Assembly: GCF_013363975.1 (NCBI RefSeq)
Contig: NZ_JABWGN010000006.1
Span: forward strand, 124,001-188,000
Direction of reading: 5' to 3'
DNA from: Nonomuraea montanisoli
GTDB lineage: Bacteria; Actinomycetota; Actinomycetes; Streptosporangiales; Streptosporangiaceae
Length of the DNA stretch: 64,000 nt
Shown here piece after piece: positions 18,201-25,441 of the stretch. The position numbers and the translations under genes were made by a program. The notes beneath the pieces were generated by a model. The model did not search any database, had not been told where the DNA came from, and saw only the letters and a list, made by a program, of their open reading frames with translations. Position 1 is the first letter of the stretch. Every line of letters starts with the position of its first letter.

Positions 18201-18699
18201 TGCCGATCACTCCTTCCACGGATGTCTCGCCGAGTGCCGTGCGCAGCTTGGCCGTCGCCTTCGACGCCTGGCTCTTCACCGTGCCGACCGAGCAGCCGAG
18301 CACCTCCGCGGTCTGGGCCTCGCCGAGGTCCTCCCAGTACCGCAGCACGACCACCGCGCGCTGCCGGGGAGGCAGCGCGCGCAGCGCGTCCATCAGGACA
18401 TGGCGCAGGTCGACGTCGGCCGAGCGGGCCGGCGTCTCCGGCAGGGTGCGCGTCGGGACGATGCGCAGGATCGCCCGGCGGCGGGCGCGGCTGATGGCGG
18501 CGTTGACGATGACGCGGCGCACGTAGGGCTCGGGGTTGTCGCGCTCCACCCGGTGCCAGTTCCGGTAGGTGCGCTCCAGCGCGGTCTGCAGCAGGTCCTC
18601 CGCCTCCGCCTGGTCCCCGCAGGCGAGATAGGCGACCCGGAGCAGGCTCGTGGCGCGTGCGGCCACGAAGGCGCCGAAGTCTTGGTCGGTGCCGCTCAC
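18187..18699 (-). CDS. ECF RNA polymerase sigma factor, SigE-like family
   Basis: Protein of 170 residues with sigma region 2 (FVAARATSLLRVAYLACGDQAEAEDLLQTAL) and region 4 (LRALPPRQRAVVVLRYWEDLGEAQTAEVLGCSVGTVKSQ), as in the actinobacterial SigE-like ECF group. The start is the key question. An upstream in-frame ATG (18727-18729) falls inside the -10-like element of a promoter mirrored on the other strand, so GTG at 18697-18699 is preferred even though its ribosome-binding site is weak. The sigma factor is encoded with a membrane partner and is divergent from a secreted protein gene that probably belongs to its regulon. Confidence 0.85.
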   Translation of the reverse strand: MSGTDQDFGAFVAARATSLLRVAYLACGDQAEAEDLLQTALERTYRNWHRVERDNPEPYVRRVIVNAAISRARRRAILRIVPTRTLPETPARSADVDLRHVLMDALRALPPRQRAVVVLRYWEDLGEAQTAEVLGCSVGTVKSQASKATAKLRTALGETSVEGVIGNARA

Positions 18700-18726
18700 G
18701 GTTGTCTGTCCAATGTCACGCCCCCT

Positions 18727-18795
18727 CATACGCTCCGGTCGTCCGCGACGTTGCCTGCGTTCCGCGGGCAACCTCGTGGGGCGCCCGAGCGTATG
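18727..18795. promoter_or_regulatory. Mirror-symmetric divergent promoters, probably read by the adjacent ECF sigma factor
   Basis: On the plus strand GGCAAC (18767-18772) and GAGCGTATG (18787-18795) are separated by 14 bp. On the minus strand GGCAAC (18755-18750) and GAGCGTATG (18735-18727) are also separated by exactly 14 bp. These look like -35 and -10 elements for the secreted-protein gene and for the sigma gene respectively. Two unrelated promoters would not share both boxes and spacing, so one sigma factor, most simply the one encoded here, should read both. Confidence 0.7.
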
Positions 18796-18830
18796 GGGAG
18801 GCGTCAACCCGGCACGACTGGAGGAAGCAC

Positions 18831-19733
18831 ATGAAGTTCGGAACCGTACCGGTCCGTCCGCTGATCGCCCTGGTGGCGGTGGGCGCCGCCGTGCTGCTGG
18901 GCCTGCCCGGCCCGGCGAGGGCGCCGGAGATCCGGCTCACGGGCGCCGCGTCGGCTCCCCCTGGAGGCGCGTACTGGCACACGCGGGTGGTGTGGAAGAC
19001 CACCCACCCCCGGCGGCTCGGCAGAGGGTCTGATCAGTACTGGGTGGTGGAGCAGGAGCTGCTCGAGAAGTGGTCCGCCCGTGACGGCAGATCCTGGACA
19101 GGATGGCGCAAGCCGGGGGTGTACCCCAAGAGCGCGGCGGACCGGGAGGCATGGCGCCGCGACGGATCGCCGACGAAGTGGACCCGCACGGCCGACGGCC
19201 AGGTGGTGTCGTTGTCCACCCGGCCCGACAAGGGCCACGTAGGACCCGTGCCGGGCGAACGCACGTTCCTCCTGTCGGAGCAGCGGCTGACGTACGACGA
19301 GATCCAGCGGCTGCCCGCGGACCCGGACGCGCTGAAGTCCTGGCTCACGCAGGTCGCGCGGGTCGAGCAGGCCAAGGAGACGATCGTGGACAGCTTCGTC
19401 ACCGGGGCGCTGACGGGCCTGCTCTACGAGCTGCCCGCGCCGAAGGAGGTCCGCGCCGCGGCCTACCGGGCGTTGCAGACGATGCCCGGCGTCCGCGTGA
19501 AGGGAACGGCGAAGGACGGCGTCGGCCGGACCGGCACGGCCCTGTCGATCCCTCCGCAGAAGGGAACGACCGTGCGCAGCGACCTGATCGTCGATACCGG
19601 CGCGATGCTCCTGCTTTCGGAAGACATGCAGGACACGATCGACGGCATGGCGTCCCTGGAGCACACCGGGACCCGGACCGTACTCCAGGCCGGCTGGACC
19701 GACACCGCGCCGGCCGTGCCCGCCCTGCCGTAG
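18831..19733 (+). CDS. CU044_5270-like secreted or membrane-anchored protein
   Basis: Protein of 300 residues. An N-terminal hydrophobic segment (about 8-27) ends in ARA, so it is a signal peptide or anchor. The rest is soluble and includes YWHTRVVWKTTH and YWVVEQELLEKWSARDG, a pattern seen in the actinobacterial CU044_5270 family. Such genes commonly accompany SigE-like ECF sigma factors. The biochemical role is not known to me. GGAGG lies eight bases before the ATG, and the -10-like GAGCGTATG lies 36 bp upstream. The gene converges on the integrase gene. Confidence 0.75.
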   Translation: MKFGTVPVRPLIALVAVGAAVLLGLPGPARAPEIRLTGAASAPPGGAYWHTRVVWKTTHPRRLGRGSDQYWVVEQELLEKWSARDGRSWTGWRKPGVYPKSAADREAWRRDGSPTKWTRTADGQVVSLSTRPDKGHVGPVPGERTFLLSEQRLTYDEIQRLPADPDALKSWLTQVARVEQAKETIVDSFVTGALTGLLYELPAPKEVRAAAYRALQTMPGVRVKGTAKDGVGRTGTALSIPPQKGTTVRSDLIVDTGAMLLLSEDMQDTIDGMASLEHTGTRTVLQAGWTDTAPAVPALP

Positions 19734-19739
19734 CGGCCT

Positions 19740-19808
19740 GGGGCGGTCTCACGACAGCGGCCGGGGTCGGCCTCTCGACAGGGCGGGGGCGGTCTCAGGA
19801 CAGCGGGC
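19740..19808. repeat. Three tandem 23-bp copies of the integrase gene end
   Basis: Copies at 19740-19762, 19763-19785 and 19786-19808 share the core GGCGGTCTCACGACAGC with substitutions. The last contains the true integrase stop (TCA at 19795-19797), the first contains an equivalent TCA, and the middle copy has lost it. The array fills the space between the converging genes. Confidence 0.85.
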
Positions 19809-20769
19809 GCGGGGCCGGGAGGCGGAGGCGGTCGACGGCCTCGCGGCGGGTGCGTTCGGGGCGGCGGTCGTAGCGGGCCGTCGTCGCCGGTGAGGAGTGC
19901 CCCACGAGCGCCTGGGCCGTCGCGAGGTCCACGCCCGCGTCCAGCAGCTCGCCGATGAACGTGCGCCGGAAGTCGTGCGCCGTGCGCCGCGACGCCCCCG
20001 CCTGGCCGAACCGCCGGGTCAGGATGTCGGCGATGCCCTGCCCGGTCAGTCCCGCCGGGCGGCCGTCGCGCGTGCGGACCCGGCCCGCCTTGCTGATCGG
20101 GCTGAACAGCGCCCCCGGGGCGCCGCCGCGCAGCGCGAGCCACCGCTCCACCAGGCCGATGGCGTCGGCCGTCAGGTACACCAGGCGTTCCTTGTCGCGC
20201 TTGCCGCGCACCCGCAGCGAGCGGCCGCCCGGGTCGTAGTCGGCCAGCGTGAGCCCGCCGACCTCGGCGCGGCGGCAGCCCGTCGAGTACAGCACCGCGA
20301 TGAGCGCCGCGTCCCGCACCCCTGCGGGCGCGTCGTCGCAGGCGGCCAGGGCCGCGCCCACCACCTCCGGCGGCACGTGCTGGCCGGTGGGCAGGCGGCT
20401 CTGCCGCACCGGGGCGAGGTCGGAGGCGCGGGCGTAGTCCTCCGCGCTGGTCTGGCCCAGCCGCCACGACTCCTTGAGCACCCGGCGCAGGGCGACCAGG
20501 TGCTTGTTGACGTACGCCGCCGACCAGCCCTGGTCGGTCAGCATCGTGCGGATGCGGACCGTGTGCTCGTAGCGCAGCAGGTGCCACGGCTGGCCCTCGC
20601 CCGTGGCGCTCTCGTCGCCGGTGAGCAGCCGGGCGAGCCGGTCGAGGCAGCCGCGCATCGAGCGGCGGGACTCGGGGCTGGTGAGCGAGTCGAGGTAGAC
20701 GTGGTACGGGTCGCGCGCCGGCTCGACGGGCGAGGGCGCCCCGAGGTCGGGCACGGCGGGCAGGCTCAC
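19795..20769 (-). CDS. Tyrosine-type site-specific recombinase/integrase
   Basis: Protein of 324 residues. An N-terminal SAM-like core-binding domain (about 20-125) precedes the catalytic domain, where all expected residues appear: Arg in STGCRRAEVGGL, Lys in GKRDKERLVYL, HxxR in HDFRRTF, His in GHSSPATTARY, and the nucleophile Tyr in the same segment. The length fits XerC/D-like recombinases. No phage or plasmid genes, tRNA or clear att repeats lie next to it, so it may be a stand-alone recombinase or a relic of an integrated element. Confidence 0.88.
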   Translation of the reverse strand: MSLPAVPDLGAPSPVEPARDPYHVYLDSLTSPESRRSMRGCLDRLARLLTGDESATGEGQPWHLLRYEHTVRIRTMLTDQGWSAAYVNKHLVALRRVLKESWRLGQTSAEDYARASDLAPVRQSRLPTGQHVPPEVVGAALAACDDAPAGVRDAALIAVLYSTGCRRAEVGGLTLADYDPGGRSLRVRGKRDKERLVYLTADAIGLVERWLALRGGAPGALFSPISKAGRVRTRDGRPAGLTGQGIADILTRRFGQAGASRRTAHDFRRTFIGELLDAGVDLATAQALVGHSSPATTARYDRRPERTRREAVDRLRLPAPRPLS

Positions 20770-20853
20770 GCCGCCGATCTTAACGTCCGGCCCTGAGCGC
20801 CCGCCGCGATCCGCGCCCGACGTCCGCTCGTGAGGGGCCCGTGCCGGTCGAGC

Positions 20854-21318
20854 TCAACCTCCGGTGGTGAGGCGCTCGGCCTGGTCGAGCCCCACCCGGG
20901 TGGCCCGCCGCAGGTAGTCGGCGATGAGCTCCAGCTCGGCGTCCGTGTAGGAGCGCAGCACGTCCCCGTACGCCGCGCCCGGCGTGTCCCACGCCTGCCC
21001 GATCCGCTCGCTCACGCCCGGCGCCAGCGACACCAGCGACCGCCTGCGATCCTCCGGGTCGGCCTCGCGCACCGCCAGGCCCGCCTTCTCCAGCCGGTCC
21101 ACCAGGCGGGAGGCCGAGCCCGGTGTCAGGCCGGTGAGGCGCGCGATGTGGCCGGTGGTGACCGGCTCGTCCTCCAGGTCCAGCAGGGCCAGGCACTGCA
21201 GGTCGGTGGGGTGGAGCCCGAGCCGGTCGGCCATGGCCTGGTTGAACAGCACGTACGCGGCGTAGTGCCGCTGGCTCTCCGCGATGATCCGCTTCAGCAG
21301 CGCGTGCCGATTTGACAT
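20854..21318 (-). CDS. MarR-family transcriptional regulator
   Basis: Protein of 154 residues with a winged helix (about 45-110; LTPGSASRLVDRLEKAGLAVREADPEDRRR) and flanking dimerisation helices, the normal MarR plan. ATG at 21316-21318 was chosen because GGGAGAGG lies just upstream; the in-frame GTG at 21330 would begin inside that ribosome-binding site. It is divergent from an NmrA-like gene across a 69-bp AT-rich region with a near-palindrome, so it probably represses that gene and itself. Confidence 0.9.
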   Translation of the reverse strand: MSNRHALLKRIIAESQRHYAAYVLFNQAMADRLGLHPTDLQCLALLDLEDEPVTTGHIARLTGLTPGSASRLVDRLEKAGLAVREADPEDRRRSLVSLAPGVSERIGQAWDTPGAAYGDVLRSYTDAELELIADYLRRATRVGLDQAERLTTGG

Positions 21319-21345
21319 GACCTCTCCCACCCCAAATCATGTGTG

Positions 21346-21374
21346 TCACGCAATATATGCGTCACGAATATACC
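21346..21374. promoter_or_regulatory. Candidate MarR operator
   Basis: CGCAATATATGCG (21349-21361) is a near-perfect palindrome, and TCACGCAATATA is partly repeated as TCACGAATATA at 21362-21372. It lies between the divergent MarR and NmrA-like genes in an AT-rich stretch, where the two promoters should overlap. Confidence 0.55.
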
Positions 21375-21387
21375 TACAGAAGGAACC

Positions 21388-22221
21388 ATGACCATTCTCG
21401 TCACCGGCGCGCGTGGCGCCGTCGCCCGCCACCTCATCGCCCTGCTGCGCGAGCGCGGCGCCGAGGTCCGCGAGGCCTCCGCCGCCCCCGCCCCCGGTCT
21501 GCCCGACCGCGTGGTGTGCGACCTGGACGACCCCGCCACGTTCGCGCCCGCGCTCAAGGGCGCCACCTCGGTCTTCCTGTACGCCAACGCCGCCCACGCC
21601 GACGCCTTCGCCCGGGAGGCTGCCGAGGCCGGGGTCGAGCACATCGTGCTGCTGTCCTCGGCCTCGGTGCTCCACCCCGACGCCGCGACCAACCCCCTGG
21701 CCGCCTCGCACCTGAACGCCGAGCGCGCCCTGGTCGCCGGCCCGGTGCGGACCACGCTGCTGCGGCCCGGCTCGTTCTCCTCCAACGCGCTCGCCTGGTC
21801 CTGGGCGATCAAGGCCGGCGAGCCGGTCGCCCTGCCGTACCCGGACGCCCACAACGACCCCATCCACACCGCCGACGTCGCCGCCGTCGCGCTCGCCGTG
21901 CTGACCTCGGGCGGAGAGCACGGCGAGGCCCACACGCTGACCGGACCCCGGTCGGTCACCTTCGCCGAGCAGCTCGGCGTCCTGGCCGGCGTCCTCGGGC
22001 GGCCCGTCGAGATCCGGCGGGTCAGCCCCGAGCAGTGGAAGGAGGACATGTCCGCGTACATGAACGCCGGCTTCGCCGACGCCCTGCTCGACTACTGGTG
22101 CTCCACCGTCGGCAAGCCGGTCGAGATCACCGACACGGTCGAGCGGCTGACCGGCCGGCCCGGCCGCGACTTCGCGACCTGGGCCCGCGAGCACGTCGCC
22201 GACTTCACCGCGGCCGGCTGA
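21388..22221 (+). CDS. NmrA-like NAD(P)H-binding protein
   Basis: Protein of 277 residues with an N-terminal Rossmann motif (TGARGAVARHLIALL, residues 6-20), a conserved HIVLLSSASVL segment and LLRPGSFSSNALAW, typical of NmrA/QOR2-type atypical SDRs. Such proteins act as quinone or NADPH sensors or reductases. AGAAGGAA precedes the ATG. It is the only gene in this direction under the MarR-controlled region and ends 16 bp before the convergent aminotransferase-like gene. Confidence 0.88.
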   Translation: MTILVTGARGAVARHLIALLRERGAEVREASAAPAPGLPDRVVCDLDDPATFAPALKGATSVFLYANAAHADAFAREAAEAGVEHIVLLSSASVLHPDAATNPLAASHLNAERALVAGPVRTTLLRPGSFSSNALAWSWAIKAGEPVALPYPDAHNDPIHTADVAAVALAVLTSGGEHGEAHTLTGPRSVTFAEQLGVLAGVLGRPVEIRRVSPEQWKEDMSAYMNAGFADALLDYWCSTVGKPVEITDTVERLTGRPGRDFATWAREHVADFTAAG

Positions 22222-22237
22222 TCCTGCCGTGGGGGCG

Positions 22238-23431
22238 TCAGCCGGCGCCCAGGCCGGCGATGCCCTCCAGGAGGCGGTCCACGTCGGAGCGGTCGTTGTA
22301 GTGGACCAGCCCCGCCCGCACCGCGCTCCCCGCCTCCCGGATGCCGAGCGTGCCCGTCAGCTCCCAGGCGTAGTTGTGGCCGTTCCACACGTTCACCCCG
22401 CGCCCGGCCAGGTGCTCGGCCACCTGGCGCGGCGTCCGGCCGGCCACCGTGAAGTACGCCGTCGCCGTCCGCCGGGCCGCCTTGCCGTACAGGGTGACGT
22501 GCGGCATCGCCTCCAGCCCGGCCAGCAACGCCCCGAACAGCTCCAGCTCGTACGCCTCCGCGGCGCCCATCGAGGCGAGCAGCCGTTCGCGGCGCGAGCC
22601 CGTCCCCGGCACCATCGCGGCCAGATGGTCGACGGCGGCCGTCACTCCCGCCAGGTCGGCGAAGGCCGCCGTCCCCCGTTCGAACCGCTGCGGCACCGTG
22701 TCCGGCGACGAGGCCAGCTTGTCCGGGCGCAGCCGTTCCAGCAGCGCCGGGTCGGCCACCACCGCGCCGACGTGCGGGCCGGACCACTTGTAGGCGCTGG
22801 TCGCGTAGAAGTCGGCGCCCAGCGCCCGCATGTCGGCGGGGCCGTGCGCGGTCGCGTGCACCCCGTCCACGTACGTCAGCGCCCCCGCCGCGTGGGCCAC
22901 CTCGCAGATCGCCGCCACGTCCGGGCGCGTGCCCAGCACATTGCTCGCCGCGGTCACCGCCACCAGCCGCGTGCGCTCGCCGACGAGCTCCCGGTACTGC
23001 TCCACCGGCAGCTCACCGGTCACCGGGTCCACCTCGGCCCAGCGGACCGTCGCGCCGGTCCGCGTCCACGGGCGGACGTTGGCGTCGTGGTCGAGCCGCG
23101 AGACCACCACCTCGTCCTGCGGCCCCCAGTCCTTGGCGAGGGTCATCGCGAGCCGGTACGTCAGCGTCGTCATGTTGGGGCCGAGGATCACGCCCTCCGG
23201 GCGGCCGCCGACCAGGTCGGCCACGGCGGCCCGGCACCCGTCCACGATGGCGTCGGAGCGGTGGCTGGCGGGGAAGGCGCCGCCGACGTTGCCGAGGCCC
23301 GAGCGGTAGGCGCCGGCGATCGCGTCGATGACGGCCCGCGGGACCTGGGTGCCGGCCGCGCCGTCGAGGTAGGCGTGGCCGTCGGACAGGGCGGGATAGG
23401 AGGCTCGGACCTTTTCGTGCGGAAAGCGCAT
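22238..23431 (-). CDS. Cysteine desulfurase-like protein (aminotransferase class V)
   Basis: Protein of 397 residues of the PLP-dependent class V fold. YLDGAAGTQVPRAVIDAI is the N-terminal substrate loop, GPNMTTLTYRLA contacts the phosphate, DGVHATAHGP carries the PLP-binding Asp, and SAYKWSGPHVG contains the Schiff-base Lys. It resembles the VC1184-type subfamily, whose members are often annotated as cysteine desulfurases without known partners. No sulfur-carrier gene is adjacent, so it may be a stand-alone lyase. ATG at 23429-23431 begins MRFPHEKVRASYPAL, the usual N-terminus. Confidence 0.87.
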   Translation of the reverse strand: MRFPHEKVRASYPALSDGHAYLDGAAGTQVPRAVIDAIAGAYRSGLGNVGGAFPASHRSDAIVDGCRAAVADLVGGRPEGVILGPNMTTLTYRLAMTLAKDWGPQDEVVVSRLDHDANVRPWTRTGATVRWAEVDPVTGELPVEQYRELVGERTRLVAVTAASNVLGTRPDVAAICEVAHAAGALTYVDGVHATAHGPADMRALGADFYATSAYKWSGPHVGAVVADPALLERLRPDKLASSPDTVPQRFERGTAAFADLAGVTAAVDHLAAMVPGTGSRRERLLASMGAAEAYELELFGALLAGLEAMPHVTLYGKAARRTATAYFTVAGRTPRQVAEHLAGRGVNVWNGHNYAWELTGTLGIREAGSAVRAGLVHYNDRSDVDRLLEGIAGLGAG

Positions 23432-23640
23432 GGAAAGGTGATGCTCGTCCGCGTCAGTCCTCAATCGTCCGCTGGTGCGGCCAGAGGGGGTGCCGGGTGC
23501 GAAGCGCGTTCACGGGGGAAGATAGCCAGGAGGACGGCCACCCGCCGCACCAGGGCCCGAGCGGCCCCGGCGGCGGCCCGCGCACCGGGCACGGTTGGGT
23601 AGCGTGGACGGTGGTGACCTGCCTGTAGCGAGGAGTTGTC

Positions 23641-24606
23641 GTGTCTCAAGCAGCAGAGGTTCTCGAACTGGACGACGGAGCCGCCGACTCTCCCGCGGTC
23701 GGCGCCGACTCCGTCAAGACGTATCTGTCGGCGATCGGGCGCGTGCCGCTGCTGTCCGCCGAGCAGGAGATCGACCTGGCCAAGCGGATCGAGGCCGGAC
23801 TGTTCGCCCGCGAGCGCCTCGACACCGAGCTCGACCTGCCCGCCGACCTGCGCGCCGACCTCGAACTGATCGCCGCCGACGGCACCCGCGCCAAGCAGCG
23901 CATGCTGGAGGCCAACCTGCGGCTCGTGGTCTCCATCGCCAAGCGCTACACCGGGCGCGGCATGCTCTTCCTCGACCTCATCCAGGAGGGCAACCTCGGG
24001 CTCATCCGGACGATCGAGAAGTTCGACTACCGGCTGGGCTTCAAGTTCTCCACCTACGCCACCTGGTGGATCAAGCAGGCCATCACCCGGGCCATGGCCG
24101 ACCAGGCCCGCACGATCCGCATCCCGGTCCACATGGTCGAGCTGATCAACAAGGTGGCCCGGGCGCACCGCCGCCTCCAGGCCGACCTGGGCCGCGAGCC
24201 CACGCCGGAGGAGATCGCCGCCGAGACCGACCTGCCCGCCGAGCGGGTGGCCGAGGTCCAGGCGTACGGGCGCGAGCCCATCTCCCTGCACACGCCGCTC
24301 GGCGAGGCGGGGGAGAGCGAGTTCGGCGACCTCATCGAGGACACCGAGGCGGTCTCGCCGGCGGACGCCGTGTCGTTCACGCTGCTGCAGCAGCAACTGC
24401 GCGACCTGCTCGACGAGCTGAGCGAGCGCGAGGCGGGCGTGATCTCGATGCGGTACGGCCTGGTCGACGGCAAGCCGATGACGCTGGACGAGATCGGCCG
24501 CGTCTACGGCGTCACCCGGGAGCGCATCCGCCAGATCGAGGCCAAGACGATGTCGAAGCTCCGCCACCCGTCGCGGGCCCGCGCGTTGCGCGACTACCTG
24601 ACCTGA
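23641..24606 (+). CDS. Group 2 (principal-like) RNA polymerase sigma factor
   Basis: Protein of 321 residues with region 1.2 ([28 protein letters not shown]), region 2 ([32 protein letters not shown]...[13 protein letters not shown]), region 3, and region 4 ([21 protein letters not shown]). The long N-terminal region 1.1 of the housekeeping sigma factor is missing, so this is a SigB/Hrd-like non-essential group 2 factor that reads housekeeping-type promoters in stationary phase or stress. GTG at 23641 follows GAGGAG. Confidence 0.93.
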   Translation: MSQAAEVLELDDGAADSPAVGADSVKTYLSAIGRVPLLSAEQEIDLAKRIEAGLFARERLDTELDLPADLRADLELIAADGTRAKQRMLEANLRLVVSIAKRYTGRGMLFLDLIQEGNLGLIRTIEKFDYRLGFKFSTYATWWIKQAITRAMADQARTIRIPVHMVELINKVARAHRRLQADLGREPTPEEIAAETDLPAERVAEVQAYGREPISLHTPLGEAGESEFGDLIEDTEAVSPADAVSFTLLQQQLRDLLDELSEREAGVISMRYGLVDGKPMTLDEIGRVYGVTRERIRQIEAKTMSKLRHPSRARALRDYLT

Positions 24607-24695
24607 CCTTCTCGCGGCGGGCAGCCAAGTCGTCACCAAGAGCGGGCCAAGAGCCCGGGAGCAGGCTGGGCGTCATCACCGATCGAGGAGATCAG

Positions 24696-25334
24696 ATGGC
24701 ACCCAACCTGCTCGGGATCCGCATCACGCACCGCGCCATGCGCGGCGACACGCGCCGCCTGGCCGTGCTCATGAACGACCTCGTCGCCGGCCGGCAGGAC
24801 GCCGGACCTGCCCGGCGCGAGGCGATCAGCACGTTCGTCACCCGGCTGTGCGCCGGGATCCACCATCATCACCGGGCCGAGGACGACGTCCTGTGGCCGG
24901 TCATCGTCCGGTCGGCGGGCGCGGAGGTGGACCTGAGCGACCTGACCGACGACCACGCGCAGCTCGACCCGCTGCTGGACGAGGTCGTCCGCGACGCCGA
25001 CGCCTTCCGCGGCGACCCGCCGGCCGCGATCCGCCTGGCCAAGAACCTGGCCACGCTCGCCGACCTGCTCGACGAGCACATCGAGGAGGAGGAGCGGCTG
25101 CTGTTCCCGGTCATCACGGCCTACGTCTCCGAGGAGGACTGGCAGCAGGTCGAGGACGCCGTGCGCAAGGGCGGCGACATCGGCTTCGACCTGCCGAGGA
25201 TCGGTCAGTACGCGCGGGCGGAGGAGCTGGCCGAGCTGCGCCGGCTGGCCGGCCCGGTGCTCGCGCTGCTGCTCACCCTCACCCGCCGGGGGCACCGGCG
25301 CCGCCAGCGCTTCGTCTTCGGCGCCGCCGCCTGA
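24696..25334 (+). CDS. Hemerythrin-like (HHE) domain protein
   Basis: Protein of 212 residues with a four-helix HHE fold supplying metal ligands: HRAMRGD (His12), HHHHRAEDDVLWP (about 55), DDHAQLDPLLDE (about 90) and DEHIEEEERLLFPVI (about 128). The set fits a di-iron site that binds oxygen or nitric oxide. The C-terminal 60 residues are helical and basic (TLTRRGHRRRQRFVFG). GAGGAG precedes the ATG. It follows the group 2 sigma gene by 90 bp and may be read from its own promoter. Confidence 0.85.
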   Translation: MAPNLLGIRITHRAMRGDTRRLAVLMNDLVAGRQDAGPARREAISTFVTRLCAGIHHHHRAEDDVLWPVIVRSAGAEVDLSDLTDDHAQLDPLLDEVVRDADAFRGDPPAAIRLAKNLATLADLLDEHIEEEERLLFPVITAYVSEEDWQQVEDAVRKGGDIGFDLPRIGQYARAEELAELRRLAGPVLALLLTLTRRGHRRRQRFVFGAAA

Positions 25335-25441
25335 ACGCGGCCGGTCCGCCACGCGCCCGCCACGCGCCCGTCGCGCGGCCGGTCCGCCACGGGCCCGTCG
25401 GGGGCGCGCGGCGCGGGAGGTCGGGTGTGCGGCGGAGGGCG
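25335..25441. repeat. GC-rich imperfect repeats after the hemerythrin-like gene
   Basis: GCGGCCGGTCCGCCACG occurs twice (about 25338 and 25376), with GCGCCCGCCACGCGCCCGTCG-like shorter units between. It lies between two converging genes and is similar in position to the other gene-end arrays, although the stop codon is not clearly copied. Confidence 0.55.

Noticed and set aside
18727..18729. ATG as start of the ECF sigma gene
   Set aside because: It lies inside the -10-like box of the mirrored promoter, so the transcript would begin after it.
19795..20769. Integrative element bounded by att sites around the tyrosine recombinase
   Set aside because: No tRNA, direct att repeats or phage/plasmid genes were seen beside it.
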